From contig NZ_CP039964.1 of the NCBI RefSeq assembly GCF_005234135.1, forward strand, positions 1,302,001-1,366,000: DNA of 64,000 nt, given 5' to 3'. The notes under the pieces were generated by a model. The model saw only the letters and a program-made list of their open reading frames with translations, made no database searches and was not told the DNA's origin. This document shows, piece by piece, positions 35,865 to 44,569 of the stretch. The translations under genes were made by a program, and so were the position numbers. Within the stretch, counting starts at the first letter, position 1. Every line of letters begins with the position of its first letter. The stretch comes from Pseudorhodobacter turbinis. GTDB taxonomy: Bacteria; Pseudomonadota; Alphaproteobacteria; Rhodobacterales; Rhodobacteraceae.

Positions 35865-36467
35865 ATGAAAATTCTTATCGTAGGCGCAACTGGTCTTATC
35901 GGCGGCGCTGTTGCAAATGCCCTGTCCGCAAATCACGAAATTATCAGTGCTGGATACAGCGATGGCGACGTCAAAGTTGACCTCGGTTCCAAAGCTTCTA
36001 TCAATGCGATGTTTACCGCGATTGGCAAGGTTGACGCGGTCATTAGCACTGCAGGTCTGGCGGGTTTCGCCCCCTTCAACGAGCTCGACGATGCGGCCTA
36101 TGATCTGGCACTTAGCAACAAGCTGATGGGTCAGGTCAATCTGGTTCGGGTTGGACAGGATCATGTCAGCGACGACGGGTCATTTGTCCTGACTGCGGGC
36201 ATTCTGTCTCGTCAACCAATGCCCGGATCAGTTGTGATCAGCATGGCAAACGGCGCGTTGGAGTCTTTCGCAAAAGCGGCATCGCTGGAACTTGACCGGG
36301 GATTGCGTGTCAACACCGTTAGCCCGGTGTTTGTTAAAGAGACAATGGTAAAAATGGGCATGGACCCAAGATCCGGTCTTTCTGCTGCGGACACTGCCAA
36401 AGCTTATGTCGCCGCTGTAACTGGCAACATGAACGGCGAAACCCTGGACGCACCAGATTTTGCCTAG
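35865..36467 (+). CDS. Short SDR-family oxidoreductase
   Basis: A 200-residue protein with an N-terminal GATGLIGGAVANAL nucleotide loop, VDAVISTAGLAGF, and a C-terminal VNTVSPVFVKET. The Ser of the active site and the YxxxK block read PGSVVISMANGALESFAKAA, so the catalytic Tyr and Lys are not in their usual form. RBS GGAGAA precedes the ATG at 35865. It stands 74 bases after the end of the interrupted binding-protein gene and may have belonged to its operon. Confidence 0.85.
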   Translation: MKILIVGATGLIGGAVANALSANHEIISAGYSDGDVKVDLGSKASINAMFTAIGKVDAVISTAGLAGFAPFNELDDAAYDLALSNKLMGQVNLVRVGQDHVSDDGSFVLTAGILSRQPMPGSVVISMANGALESFAKAASLELDRGLRVNTVSPVFVKETMVKMGMDPRSGLSAADTAKAYVAAVTGNMNGETLDAPDFA

Positions 36468-36747
36468 CGGTAATCATCAATACAGTTTGGGCCGGCCGTT
36501 GGTTGGCTCAATCCTAAGTTCTTAGATTTCATCCGAATTAAGTCAACAGAGATAGCCGTCGGTTCAGACATACACTTCCGTGAGCGGCCATTCATGCACA
36601 CGCGGCGAATTCGCGCTAAGTCCAGCAGACCGACGTTCACCCACCGAAAATGCTGCACGGTGGACGAATGGCCGGTCTGGTGAAGCTGCACCGTAGCGCT
36701 CGGCAATGAAGCGAACGGCAGCTTTGGGCCGAAATCGCCAATCAACG

Positions 36748-36945
36748 TTAACCGGTGAGTTGATTTTCCCATACGACACGCTTTCGCGCGACCCAAATAT
36801 GCTCCGGTTTTTGTTGAATGATCGCGTTTTTAAAGCCTGACAGTGACTTCGCCTCGTCCGCAGTATGCGCCAATGCCCAACCGTGGATAGATAGGCTGTT
36901 GGCGGCTGCTGAGGGGACTTCAATTTTCCATACCTGTAATATCAT
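36748..36945 (-). CDS. Small hypothetical protein
   Basis: A 65-residue frame beginning MILQVWKIEVPSAAANSLSI behind GGAAGAG. It includes HGWALAHTADEAKSLSG and ends WVARKRVVWENQLTG. Codon use looks like real coding, and the ribosome site is good, but I do not recognise the family. It has no evident partner gene. Confidence 0.5.
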   Translation of the reverse strand: MILQVWKIEVPSAAANSLSIHGWALAHTADEAKSLSGFKNAIIQQKPEHIWVARKRVVWENQLTG

Positions 36946-37138
36946 GCCTACTCTTCCCACATCACGGTTAACAAAACGTTGCAGCTAAAATCCATTCATG
37001 GACGCGCGCAACCAAACGCTGAACGAACGGCTGCTTTGAAGAGCCCCAACCGAGCACACCGATCACAGGGAGTGTCGGCTTTGGGCCGGAAACGACATGC
37101 GTCGACTTCTACGGAGCGCGGGTCATTTACTCACTAAG

Positions 37139-37177
37139 TAGCTCGCACTTCGGCCCTTCGGTTCTGCGTGCGAGCTA
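37139..37177. repeat. Inverted repeat in the gene-poor stretch 36946-37308
   Basis: TAGCTCGCAC and GTGCGAGCTA flank a 19-base centre. The surrounding 360 bases carry no gene. They contain two copies of a GGCnGCTTTGGGCCG motif (about 36717 and 37074, the second lacking one base), which look like intergenic repeats. Confidence 0.55.
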
Positions 37178-37308
37178 CGCATTCGCCAAGGGCAAGCCCC
37201 TGGACCCTGGCCGTCCGTTTCATTAAATATCTGAGTGACGTTCGTCCGCCGCATTGCAAGGATGCCCTAGGCGGTGACTTCCGAGCTCTGGCCCATGCCT
37301 GAAGCTGA

Positions 37309-38127
37309 TCAGTTTGCTTCCAGAACAGCGCTTAGGAATTGCTGGGTGCGTTCTCTTTCGGGGTTGTCGAACAGCACTTCGGGGGAGCCTTGTTCTTCGA
37401 TGCTGCCGTCAAAAAAGAAACAGACCCGGTCCGAAATTTCTTTGGCAAAACCCATCTGATGGGTCACCATCAGCATGGTCAGGTTGTGCTGATCCACCAG
37501 CTTGCGGATAACACCGGTGACTTCGCTAATTACCTCCGGGTCAAGCGCCGATGTGACCTCATCGAACAACATGACCTTGGGCCGCATGGCAAGTGCACGG
37601 GCGATGGCAACGCGTTGCTGTTGGCCACCAGATAGGCGCGCGGGATGCTGATCACGCTTTTCGGACATGCCGACCATGTCCAACAGTTCAAGCGCGCGCA
37701 ACTCGGCCTCCTTCTTCGGGATGCCAAGAACCTGCACCGGGCCTTCCATACAGTTCCCAAGCGCGGTCATGTGCGGGAACAGGTTGAAATGCTGAAAGCA
37801 CATGCCGATCTTGCTGCGCATCCGGCGCATGTGTGCGGCATTCGCTCGCACGAGTTTTCCATCTTTTTCCATATGGGTCAGCGGTTCGCCGTCCACATAG
37901 ATCACGCCGCTGTCAATCGTTTCTAGCGTCATCAACATGCGCAAAACAGTGGTCTTTCCCGACCCCGAGGGGCCGATGATCGTCACCATTTCCCCCGCTG
38001 CAACATCCAGATCCAGGCGATCGAGTACGGTCAGATCGCCATACTTCTTGGTTACGTTTTGAAACCGCACCATAGGCGCGTCGTCGCCTTCCAGCGTCAG
38101 GGGGTATTGGCTCATGTCGTGTGTCAT
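37309..38127 (-). CDS. ehuA: Ectoine/hydroxyectoine ABC transporter ATP-binding protein
   Basis: A 272-residue polar amino-acid-type ATPase. Walker A is GPSGSGKTT, the signature is LSGGQQQRVAIARAL, Walker B is VMLFDEVTSALD, and the D-loop plus switch His occurs in MLMVTHQMGF. It is the last gene of ehuBCDA; its ATG overlaps the ehuD stop. No eut ectoine-degradation genes follow; the sequence becomes gene-poor at 37308. The EhuA assignment rests on the gene set. Confidence 0.88.
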   Translation of the reverse strand: MTHDMSQYPLTLEGDDAPMVRFQNVTKKYGDLTVLDRLDLDVAAGEMVTIIGPSGSGKTTVLRMLMTLETIDSGVIYVDGEPLTHMEKDGKLVRANAAHMRRMRSKIGMCFQHFNLFPHMTALGNCMEGPVQVLGIPKKEAELRALELLDMVGMSEKRDQHPARLSGGQQQRVAIARALAMRPKVMLFDEVTSALDPEVISEVTGVIRKLVDQHNLTMLMVTHQMGFAKEISDRVCFFFDGSIEEQGSPEVLFDNPERERTQQFLSAVLEAN

Positions 38128-38795
38128 TTGATCAGTCCCAGTTTGCGGCGCACGGAGATTTCAAAACGGCGGATAACCCATGCTGTCGGCAGCGATATGG
38201 CCAGAAACAACAAGCCGACAATTGTGTAAGGTTCAAGATAGCGATAATTCTCGGCACCGATGGAATTGGCGGTGTGCATCAACTCGCCCACCCCGATCAC
38301 CGACAACATCGGCGTGTCCTTGAAGATGCCGACCAGATAATTCCCCATGCCCGACAAGGCAGGAGGCAGCGCCTGCGGGATGATAATGCGCCGGTAGGTC
38401 TTCATCGTCGACAGGTTGATCGCCTTCGCCGCCTCCCATTGCCCCTTCGGCACGCCTTCGATGCCGCCGCGATAGACCTCCGACAGATAGGCCGCATAGT
38501 GCAACCCGATGGCCAGCAGCCCGGCGGTCCAGGGTGACAAGCGCAGGCCGATTTGCGGGCCGACATAGTAGATGAAGAAGATCTGCAACAGCAGCGGGGT
38601 CGAGCGGATGAATTCCACCACCTCGCGAGTGATCACCGTCAGCGGCCGAAACGGCGTGCGCTGCGCCAGCGCGAACACCAGCCCCAGCACCAGCGCTACA
38701 GCATAGCCGCCGCCCGCCGCCATAAGCGTGTTGCCTGTCGCAACTATAAGACGCGGCAGGATCTCCCAAGTAAAGTCCCATTTCCAGCCCAGCAT
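38124..38795 (-). CDS. ehuD: Ectoine/hydroxyectoine ABC transporter permease EhuD
   Basis: A 223-residue permease of the His/Glu/Gln family. VEFIRSTPLLLQIFFIYYV and the EAA-loop region EVYRGGIEGVPKGQWEAAKA are typical. YRYLEPYTIVGLLFLAISLP near the end and MLGWKWDFTWEILPRL at the start are like EhuD. It is three bases from ehuC and overlaps ehuA. Confidence 0.88.
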   Translation of the reverse strand: MLGWKWDFTWEILPRLIVATGNTLMAAGGGYAVALVLGLVFALAQRTPFRPLTVITREVVEFIRSTPLLLQIFFIYYVGPQIGLRLSPWTAGLLAIGLHYAAYLSEVYRGGIEGVPKGQWEAAKAINLSTMKTYRRIIIPQALPPALSGMGNYLVGIFKDTPMLSVIGVGELMHTANSIGAENYRYLEPYTIVGLLFLAISLPTAWVIRRFEISVRRKLGLIK

Positions 38796-38798
38796 TGT

Positions 38799-39464
38799 TC
38801 AGGCCCTCCCGATCTTGCGGGCCATGATCCGTTCCACCCAACGCATGAGCGGGGTGATCAGGAAACGGGCAAAAATGTAATAGATGATCAGCGCGGTGCC
38901 AAAGGCCTGTGCGGACAAGAAAGTGTTGTTGTTGATCTGGCGGGTTTCAAACATCAGGTCCGTGACCGAGATCAACGCGACCAGTGCCGTGCCCTTGAGG
39001 ATTTCAACCATAAGATTGCCCCAGGCCGGAAGCATCCCCACCAATGCCTGTGGCAGGATAATGCGCCACATACGGCGAGCGGGCGACATATTCAGCGCCA
39101 GCGCCGCCTCCCACTGGCCCTTGGGCACCGACACGATGGCACCGCGAACCAGTTCCGCCCCATAGGCGCCATAGCAAAGTCCCACGGTGACGAATCCGGC
39201 GGTGAATTTGTCGAGATTGATCCCTAACAGGGGCAGAACAAAGAAGATCCAATACAGTTGCACCAAAAGAGAAGTGCCGCGAAAGATCTCGATGTAAACG
39301 GTGGCCGCGCCGCGCACCGTCTTTGATGGAGAAAGTTTCATCAGCCCCGACAATACCGCCGCTGTAACGGCTACAAGCGCAGCCAAAACAAACTGTCCGA
39401 TGGTAATCAGTGTTCCGTCAATCAGGCGATCGCTGTGGTCGGCGAGGAAATCCAGATAGGACAT
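38799..39464 (-). CDS. ehuC: Ectoine/hydroxyectoine ABC transporter permease EhuC
   Basis: A 221-residue permease. EIFRGTSLLVQLYWIFFVLP and LVRGAIVSVPKGQWEAALAL are the two typical blocks; the C-terminus is basic (RWVERIMARKIGRA). It forms the membrane pore with EhuD. A strong hairpin lies between it and ehuB. Confidence 0.88.
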   Translation of the reverse strand: MSYLDFLADHSDRLIDGTLITIGQFVLAALVAVTAAVLSGLMKLSPSKTVRGAATVYIEIFRGTSLLVQLYWIFFVLPLLGINLDKFTAGFVTVGLCYGAYGAELVRGAIVSVPKGQWEAALALNMSPARRMWRIILPQALVGMLPAWGNLMVEILKGTALVALISVTDLMFETRQINNNTFLSAQAFGTALIIYYIFARFLITPLMRWVERIMARKIGRA

Positions 39465-39488
39465 CTCTGGTCAAATCCCTTGACTCGG

Positions 39489-39523
39489 AAAAGCAAAACC
39501 GGACGGCGGTGATCGCCGTCCGG
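39489..39523 (-). terminator. Attenuator-like stem-loop between ehuB and ehuC
   Basis: CCGGACGGCG/CGCCGTCCGG, ten-base arms around five bases. On the minus strand it is followed by TTTTGCTTTT. It is 24 bases after the ehuB stop. It should leave more receptor mRNA than permease mRNA. Confidence 0.8.
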
Positions 39524-39547
39524 CTGTTTGGTGCTGTGCGGGGCGGC

Positions 39548-40396
39548 TTAGTTTGCCTTGCACGCCTCGGCGGTGGTCTGACCGTCAGGCAGGAACGCCG
39601 GGATATAGTTTTCCTGAGCTACCTTGGCCATCATTTCGTCCGAGCCGAGATATTCGGCCAGCGCTGCGTTGAACGCCTCGCGGAATGCATCGTCGTCGGT
39701 ATGGAAGCCAACGGCGACCGGCGTGCGACTTTCAGGCGGAAAGGCCAGCGGATCAGTCATTTCAACTGCGTCCGACATGTCTGCCACCCGCTGCGCCTCA
39801 AGCGCGTTGGTGGCACCGGCATCAGCGCGGCCTGCGCGGATCGCTGCCAGCATTTCGGTCGTGCCCGGCACTTCCATAATGTTGCCAGTGGGAACGCCGG
39901 CCGCCTTCGCATCAGCAATGGTGTTATAGCCCGAGGGCGAGACCATGATCAGATCCTGATCAATGATATCCTGATAGGTGCTCACACCCTTGGGATTGCC
40001 GGCAGGCACGACAAAAGCGTCACCAAACACGCCGATCGGCTCGGAAAAATCCATGTTGGCGCAGCGTGCCGCCAGAACATACATGCCCCCGGTCACGATA
40101 TCGACGCGCGACGCGTTCAGGCTGGGAATAAGACCAGCCCAGTCGGTCAACACGGGTTCGACATCCGTGTGACCCATCCGCTTCAGGACATCGATGGTGA
40201 TATCGTTGACGAAACCTTTCGCGGCCCCGTCATCACCGGCATAGGCCCAAGGCGGAGCCGCGGCAAAACCCAGCCGGATCGGCTCACCGGCTTCGACCCG
40301 GTCTTCAAGCGGACCAGCCTGCGCGGTAGTAGCAGCCATCGTGGCACCCAGTATAAATCCTAATGATTTCTTGATTGTCGTTTGAATGAAGTTCAT
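39548..40396 (-). CDS. ehuB: Ectoine/hydroxyectoine-binding protein EhuB
   Basis: A 282-residue periplasmic receptor with a signal peptide ending TTAQAG. IRLGFAAAPPWAY, DWAGLIPSLNASRVDIVTGG and RCANMDFSEPIG match EhuB proteins closely. RBS TAAGGA lies eight bases before the ATG. It takes up ectoine or hydroxyectoine as osmoprotectant or nutrient, which fits a marine organism. It is the first gene of the operon; no regulator gene lies beside it. Confidence 0.9.
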   Translation of the reverse strand: MNFIQTTIKKSLGFILGATMAATTAQAGPLEDRVEAGEPIRLGFAAAPPWAYAGDDGAAKGFVNDITIDVLKRMGHTDVEPVLTDWAGLIPSLNASRVDIVTGGMYVLAARCANMDFSEPIGVFGDAFVVPAGNPKGVSTYQDIIDQDLIMVSPSGYNTIADAKAAGVPTGNIMEVPGTTEMLAAIRAGRADAGATNALEAQRVADMSDAVEMTDPLAFPPESRTPVAVGFHTDDDAFREAFNAALAEYLGSDEMMAKVAQENYIPAFLPDGQTTAEACKAN

Positions 40397-40714
40397 CGGA
40401 TTTCCTTATTTTAGCGCCTTGGCGGCGACCGAAGGGAAATGGTCTGAAACCGGAGAACCCCACCAGACCTGGCACCACCTTACAACAAAGCACCCCGCAC
40501 GAAACGCGCAGATCCTAAGCTGTTCTTATGCAACGCCGCTGCCAGTTTAGCAACTGATTCGCAAAACTTGACCGAAATGCTCGCTTGGGCAATCGTTATT
40601 TAGAGTGATCTTCCTAGTCTCAGTGAAGGTATCTTAAACGGCAAGACCGTACCCATTCCTGCGACTCGTCAGCTCTCAAGCCGCTTGGAACTTTGTTCCT
40701 CGCTCAAGCGGCGA

Positions 40715-40729
40715 GTTCATTATTTGTTC
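40715..40729 (+). promoter_or_regulatory. LexA (SOS) box of alphaproteobacterial type
   Basis: GTTCATTATTTGTTC is an exact GTTC-N7-GTTC. The following 250 bases have no intact SOS gene. The next reading frame is the cut gene at 40981. The box may be a remnant of a prophage or damage-inducible gene replaced by rearrangement. Confidence 0.7.
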
Positions 40730-40980
40730 TCTTTCAACATTTCCTGATCGCCCCCCCCCTCTTGTTCCGAATCGTTGCCCCGTGCAGTTTGCACGCATGG
40801 AGCGAGCAGTCCTTAATCAAAAAGCATGACAGGACGTATCATCCGGCACATCAGGTCGAAGAAGGCGCTTTGGCGTCATGATCACTTTTGCCGTTGCGCC
40901 CTGTTTTAAACATAAAAAACTTGACCAGCAGGCGGCACAGGCACGTTCCCCTCTTTGGTCCTTTTGAGGGCGGATTCATC

Positions 40981-41178
40981 GTGGCACTCCCACAACGCGT
41001 TTTCTTCACTCTACACGAAGCCTCAGCCCGCTGGTGTTGTTCCATTGCCGATATCGCGGGCTGGGCCGCGATCGGCAAACTCAAAATCATGACCGGCATC
41101 GGGCTTGTTCACTGCGACGACGCCGTTTTCGCAGGCCAGGTAGCCCTGTCAGCCATGGACTTAATGCCGCTGTTTCGG
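40981..41178 (+). pseudogene. Truncated conserved roseobacter protein fused to IS110 sequence
   Basis: A GTG start opens VALPQRVFFTLHEASARWCC, SIADIAGWAAIGKLKIMTG and MDLMPLFRRCGTGP. The order (an HTH-like helix, then a short sheet) suggests an N-terminal DNA-binding or sensory part of a regulator, though I cannot name it with certainty. At 41178 the frame passes straight into IS110 transposase sequence (QSAEKQARAVAFRTHQ), so the gene was cut there. Confidence 0.55.
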
Positions 41179-41857
41179 CGATGTGGCACTGGCCCGGTGC
41201 AGAGCGCTGAGAAACAAGCGCGCGCCGTGGCTTTTCGGACGCACCAGTGCTTTGTGAGGCAACGTACGCAACTGATCAATGCGCTCAGGGGCATCTGGCC
41301 GAGTTCTTGCTGGTTGCCCAAAAGGTCCGATTTATCTGAAGCTTCTGCAAGCAGCTCTAAATGGACCGCAGATTGATCTGCCCACAACAGTGCGCGAGAT
41401 GGAGTAGCTTTATCTGCAGCAGATCGGCGAGTTGACCAAGGTGATCACGCGTCTGGCTGATGAACTTGAAGTCGCACCGAAAACGGATGACGAGTTGCGC
41501 CGTCTTTGCACGGTGCCCGGCATCGGCCCAGTAACCGCTGGCGCAATCGCTGCCATCGCCCCCGATCTTGAGACATTCGACAATGGCCGCAATTTTGCTG
41601 CCTGGTTGGGTCTCGTCCCACGACAACATGCGACGGGAGGCAAAACACGCCTCGGCGCTGTCAGCGCAATGGGTCAATGTGACATCTGTAAGCTGCTGAT
41701 CATCGGAGCCATGAGCGTGATCCGATGGGTTGTGCGCGGGGGGGACAGCACCAACCGCTGGCTTGCCAGCCTTGTCGCCCGCAAGCCTCGAATGGTTGCC
41801 GCGGTCGCCCTAGAAAACAAGATGGCACGGATGGTTTGGGCACGGCGCGCGCAATAA
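41178..41857 (+). pseudogene. IS110-family transposase, C-terminal part
   Basis: It starts within the conserved SEDQQARAM-type region (here SAEKQARAVAFRTHQCFVRQ). A stop and a frame change occur near 41330-41410. It then reads MTKVITRLADELEVA and LRRLCTVPGIGPVTAGAIAA, with the helix-hairpin-helix and the Tnp_20 domain NFAAWLGLVPRQHATGGK. The N-terminal catalytic part is absent. It complements the N-terminal remnant at 25414 but is too different in context to be the same copy. Confidence 0.85.
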
Positions 41858-42396
41858 AAGCACTGCTGGCCGCCAATGGTCCCGCGGCCTCCCAGGCACC
41901 GCTGGGCCCATTGCCCTGGATCACGGAAGCCAAATCCGCGTTTGGCCGCCACGAGGCCCGCGATCGGTCCTGGTTGATGGTTTGGCTCAAACGCGATGGC
42001 CGAAGTTTAGGCGACCCGTCAAAAACCCCTTGGTGCGGCGATTTCGTGGAAACCTGCATTCGTATGGGGTTACCGGACGAGCCTTTGCTAGGTGCGCTGG
42101 GGATCAATCCCTATTGGGCGCGAAACTGGCTCTTGTTCGGGCAAGCGGTCCAGCCGGTGACAGGCGCCGTTTTGATCTTCGCACGCGGGTCTGGCGGTCA
42201 TGTCGGCTTCGCCATCGGTCAGGACGACACGCATTTCTACGTGCTCGGCGGCAACCAATCCGATGCCGTCACCATCGCCCGCATCGCCAAATCACGCCTG
42301 CTCGGCGCGCGCTGGCCAGCAACCTTTCCGCCCCGCCCGCAGCGCCTGCCAACGATGAAGCCGGGCGAATACCTCGCAACCACCAATGAAAGCTGA
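41854..42396 (+). CDS. Phage-type peptidoglycan hydrolase (TIGR02594 family), 5' end lost
   Basis: About 180 residues: LPWITEAKSAFGRHEA, DPSKTPWCGDFVETCI with the catalytic Cys, GAVLIFARGSGGHVGFAIGQ with the His, and VLGGNQSDAVTIARI. This is the TIGR02594/CHAP-like amidase family found at phage and gene-transfer-agent lysis loci. The first residues (IKALLAANGP) follow directly on the IS110 stop, so the original start was removed by the insertion. A holin-like gene follows 13 bases later. Confidence 0.8.
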   Translation: MKALLAANGPAASQAPLGPLPWITEAKSAFGRHEARDRSWLMVWLKRDGRSLGDPSKTPWCGDFVETCIRMGLPDEPLLGALGINPYWARNWLLFGQAVQPVTGAVLIFARGSGGHVGFAIGQDDTHFYVLGGNQSDAVTIARIAKSRLLGARWPATFPPRPQRLPTMKPGEYLATTNES

Positions 42397-42409
42397 ACAG
42401 GAGAAAACC

Positions 42410-42577
42410 ATGCTGAAACCTGCAATTCTGGCGCTGGTGCGCCAAGTCCTGACTGTCGTTGGCACTGCTCTCGTCGCCAAGGGGTATGTCGAAGCCTCTG
42501 ATGTTGAGCCCGTGATCGGCGCGTTGCTGACCATTGGGTCGGTGGTCTGGTCGGTGGCATACAAGCGGGCGAGGTAG
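42410..42577 (+). CDS. Holin-like small membrane protein
   Basis: A 55-residue protein, MLKPAILALVRQVLTVVGTA at the start with two short hydrophobic segments. The charge pattern is LVAKGYVEASDVEPVIGALL, then a basic end (YKRAR). It is similar in plan to the Pam3-gp28 type of putative holins. RBS GGAGAA lies before the ATG. With the hydrolase upstream it forms a lysis pair left from a prophage. Confidence 0.65.
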   Translation: MLKPAILALVRQVLTVVGTALVAKGYVEASDVEPVIGALLTIGSVVWSVAYKRAR

Positions 42578-42758
42578 AGCCAGTTACAGCGGTGCGGTCA
42601 TTCAGGGCATTCAGCTTGAGTGACCGCACTGCGGGACTTAGTTGCCGTTCGCTGTGCTACGAAATAGCGTATAACGGTGGCTATCGCGTCCAGTGACGCT
42701 TCAACACGGCCATTTGGCGTTTTCCAACTGCGTGCTCCAATTACAGTGCAAGACTAAT

Positions 42759-42790
42759 GCGGGCAGGCAAAAATTATCCCACCTGCCCGC
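42759..42790 (-). repeat. Stem-loop downstream of the nucleoside permease remnant
   Basis: GCGGGCAGG and CCTGCCCGC enclose 14 bases. It lies 25 bases past the end of the permease remnant on the minus strand. The T run after the stem is poor, so terminator function is uncertain. A second inverted repeat (GTGCGGTCA/TGACCGCAC) lies at about 42593-42630. Confidence 0.5.
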
Positions 42791-42814
42791 CCGCGTAATT
42801 TAATCAGAGCTCGT

Positions 42815-43680
42815 TCAGTTGTGTGTTGGCGCTGGAGCGCCTGTCCGCCAATTGTCCCAATCCGACACAATCGCATCCACTACTGGCGCACCTACAAGGG
42901 TGATGTTGGCAACGGTTTCAGCGAAACCACCCGCCGTTTCCCCCGGGGCGGGGTCAAGATGCTGCTGCGTGGTTTCGTTCGGGTTACCCTGATCGAAGTT
43001 CACTGCGCCGCGAAGGCTGAGAATCCGCTCCGTGCCGTGGGTGCGGTTAATGACCAAAGCCAAGGCCGCAGCTTCCATTTCCGTAATCAGGTAATCGTCC
43101 GCCCCATAAAGGTTCGCGATATACTGTGCTTCGTTCGACAGGCCCGGTCCATGGAAGAAGGTATCGCCCGTCATGTGGGTTCCAGTCTTTACCGAGGGCG
43201 CAGCCTGCGCCGCCGCATCGGGATACCGCATGCGGTAAGCCTGCGCCGACTCTGAGTCCTGAAGCTCAACGTCGTTGGAAGGTCGACGGCCGCAGCTACC
43301 AAAGCGGGGTTCATTTCGAACAAGCGGTAGGCTTCATATCCCTTGCGGGGAATGAAGACCGGCGCGTCGGCATTCCCTTCCTCAGGTGCCCAGCGATGGC
43401 CGAGGTCATAATCGACTAGCCAAGTCGCCCAGCTTACGTCCGCGATGGTGCCGCGCGAAGGAGGCGTCCCGGCAACACCTGAAAGAACGTAGTAGGCTTC
43501 GGAGAAATCAAAGTTTGGGTTCAGCAGGATGGCTTGCATCGAAGCGGAAGAATTGACCTTACCCATCCCAAGAACCGAACCGCATACGCCATCATCGTTG
43601 CAATGGACGCCCCGCAGTGCACCCGGCACGTCAATGAGTTGGGCACCTTGACGTAAAACGCGCAGGCTTATACACAAGCG
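42815..43680 (-). pseudogene. Purine nucleoside permease (NUP family) remnant, frameshifted
   Basis: The upstream half reads SVLGMGKVNSSASMQAILLN, FSEAYYVLSGVAGTPPSRGT and WATWLVDYDLGHRW. After a frameshift near 43235, the downstream half reads MRYPDAAAQAAPSVKTGTHM, MTGDTFFHGPGLS and YLITEMEAAALALV, and ends WRTGAPAPTHN. These are blocks of the NUP (periplasmic nucleoside permease) family in order. The N-terminus with the signal peptide is missing beyond 43680, where IS remnants begin. Confidence 0.85.
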
Positions 43681-43715
43681 AGACGCTTAACACTTAAATA
43701 TTTGTTTTATATATA

Positions 43716-43752
43716 TTTTTTGTTTGCGGAGGCTCGATTTGGATACTATTTC
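43716..43752 (+). repeat. 37-bp direct repeat, right copy
   Basis: 33 of 37 bases match 11464-11500 in the same orientation: TTTTTTGTTTGCGGAGGCTC, then GATTTGGATACTATTTC. It lies between the nucleoside permease remnant and an IS3 OrfA remnant. Confidence 0.75.
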
Positions 43753-43839
43753 GCCAGATTGAGCCAAATTCAGATAGAGCGTTGACGTCGATAGGATTTG
43801 TTTTTGCCGCAGCGTAGGATACTCGTGAGAAAGATCTGC

Positions 43840-44030
43840 CATGTACCATACATCCGCAATCAGGCGCTTGGAATCGGACAAATCCATCCCGCCATACTTG
43901 GCCTTCACTTTGTAAAACTTCGCAGGCCTCAATCCATGCTTTCGGCACAGCTCAGCAGTTGGCAAACCCGCCTCCCGTTCCTTGATCGTCCCGATAATCT
44001 GTCCATCAGTAAAAGACTATCCCTCATTCG
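43840..44030 (-). pseudogene. IS3-family OrfA remnant
   Basis: On the minus strand: SFTDGQIIGTIKEREAGLPT, AELCRKHGLRPAKFYKVKAK and YGGMDLSDSKRL. This is the HTH part of an IS407/IS3-type OrfA. The start codon region is shifted by one base, and OrfB is absent. Confidence 0.7.
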
Positions 44031-44031
44031 C

Positions 44032-44282
44032 CTACTCCTTCAGAGTTGTGCAGACCGTGTCGGAGAATACTGCAGGCCGACCCAGGCCGCCGTCATACGG
44101 CGCGAGCCAGGTCATCTCCTTGTCCAGCAATATCAGCAGCGACCCAGGGTTGCGCAGCGAAGCCGTGTAGCTGGACCAGTTCGTCGTGCGGTAGCGGGCG
44201 GGTGATGGCTTGCTCATGCCGCCTATCTAACCGCATGGATTCACGATGTGAATCCTCGGCAGACAGAGTTATGCAACAACGC
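44032..44282 (-). pseudogene. IS5-family transposase N-terminus with left IS end
   Basis: From 44217 the minus strand codes MSKPSPARYRTTNWSSYTAS, LRNPGSLLILLDKEMTW and a short diverged tail. This is the standard start of IS5 (IS903-like) transposases. About 65 bases before it is the terminal repeat GGCGTTGTTGCATAACTC, and between them the hairpin GGATTCACATCGTGAATCC. The rest of the gene is lost. The C-terminal part of such an element forms the start of the window. Confidence 0.8.
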
Positions 44283-44437
44283 CGAGATTGACTCAAGATC
44301 GCGCGGTGACCGCAACCACATCAATGGGTCCAGGGCCTAACAAGACCGCAAACAGTATTTCCGACTGTGGTCGACGGCGTCTCCAGGCGACATTTTCTTC
44401 TGACAGATCAATCCGAAGTAACCGCCGACCTATCGTA

Positions 44438-44569
44438 TTACTTTGATTTGAGCTTTGTCGCTGTCGTCGCGACAACGTTTTTCATGCTCGGTGCGGCGGC
44501 GATGGTTTTCACGACTTCTTTCTTCGGTTTCTTTTCGTCACGTCGTCGTTTATTCAGACCCTTGGCCAT
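44438..44569 (-). CDS. Small basic protein (43 residues)
   Basis: MAKGLNKRRRDEKKPKKEVV, then KTIAAAPSMKNVV and a Lys-rich end. RBS AAGGAAG lies eight bases before the ATG. Small proteins of this kind (MAKG...KKPKK) are widespread in proteobacteria and have no assigned function; binding to nucleic acid or ribosomes is a guess from the charge. Confidence 0.7.
   Translation of the reverse strand: MAKGLNKRRRDEKKPKKEVVKTIAAAPSMKNVVATTATKLKSK

Noticed and set aside
40740..40760. Run of nine C as a possible phase-variable tract
   Set aside because: No reading frame on either strand would be switched by it.
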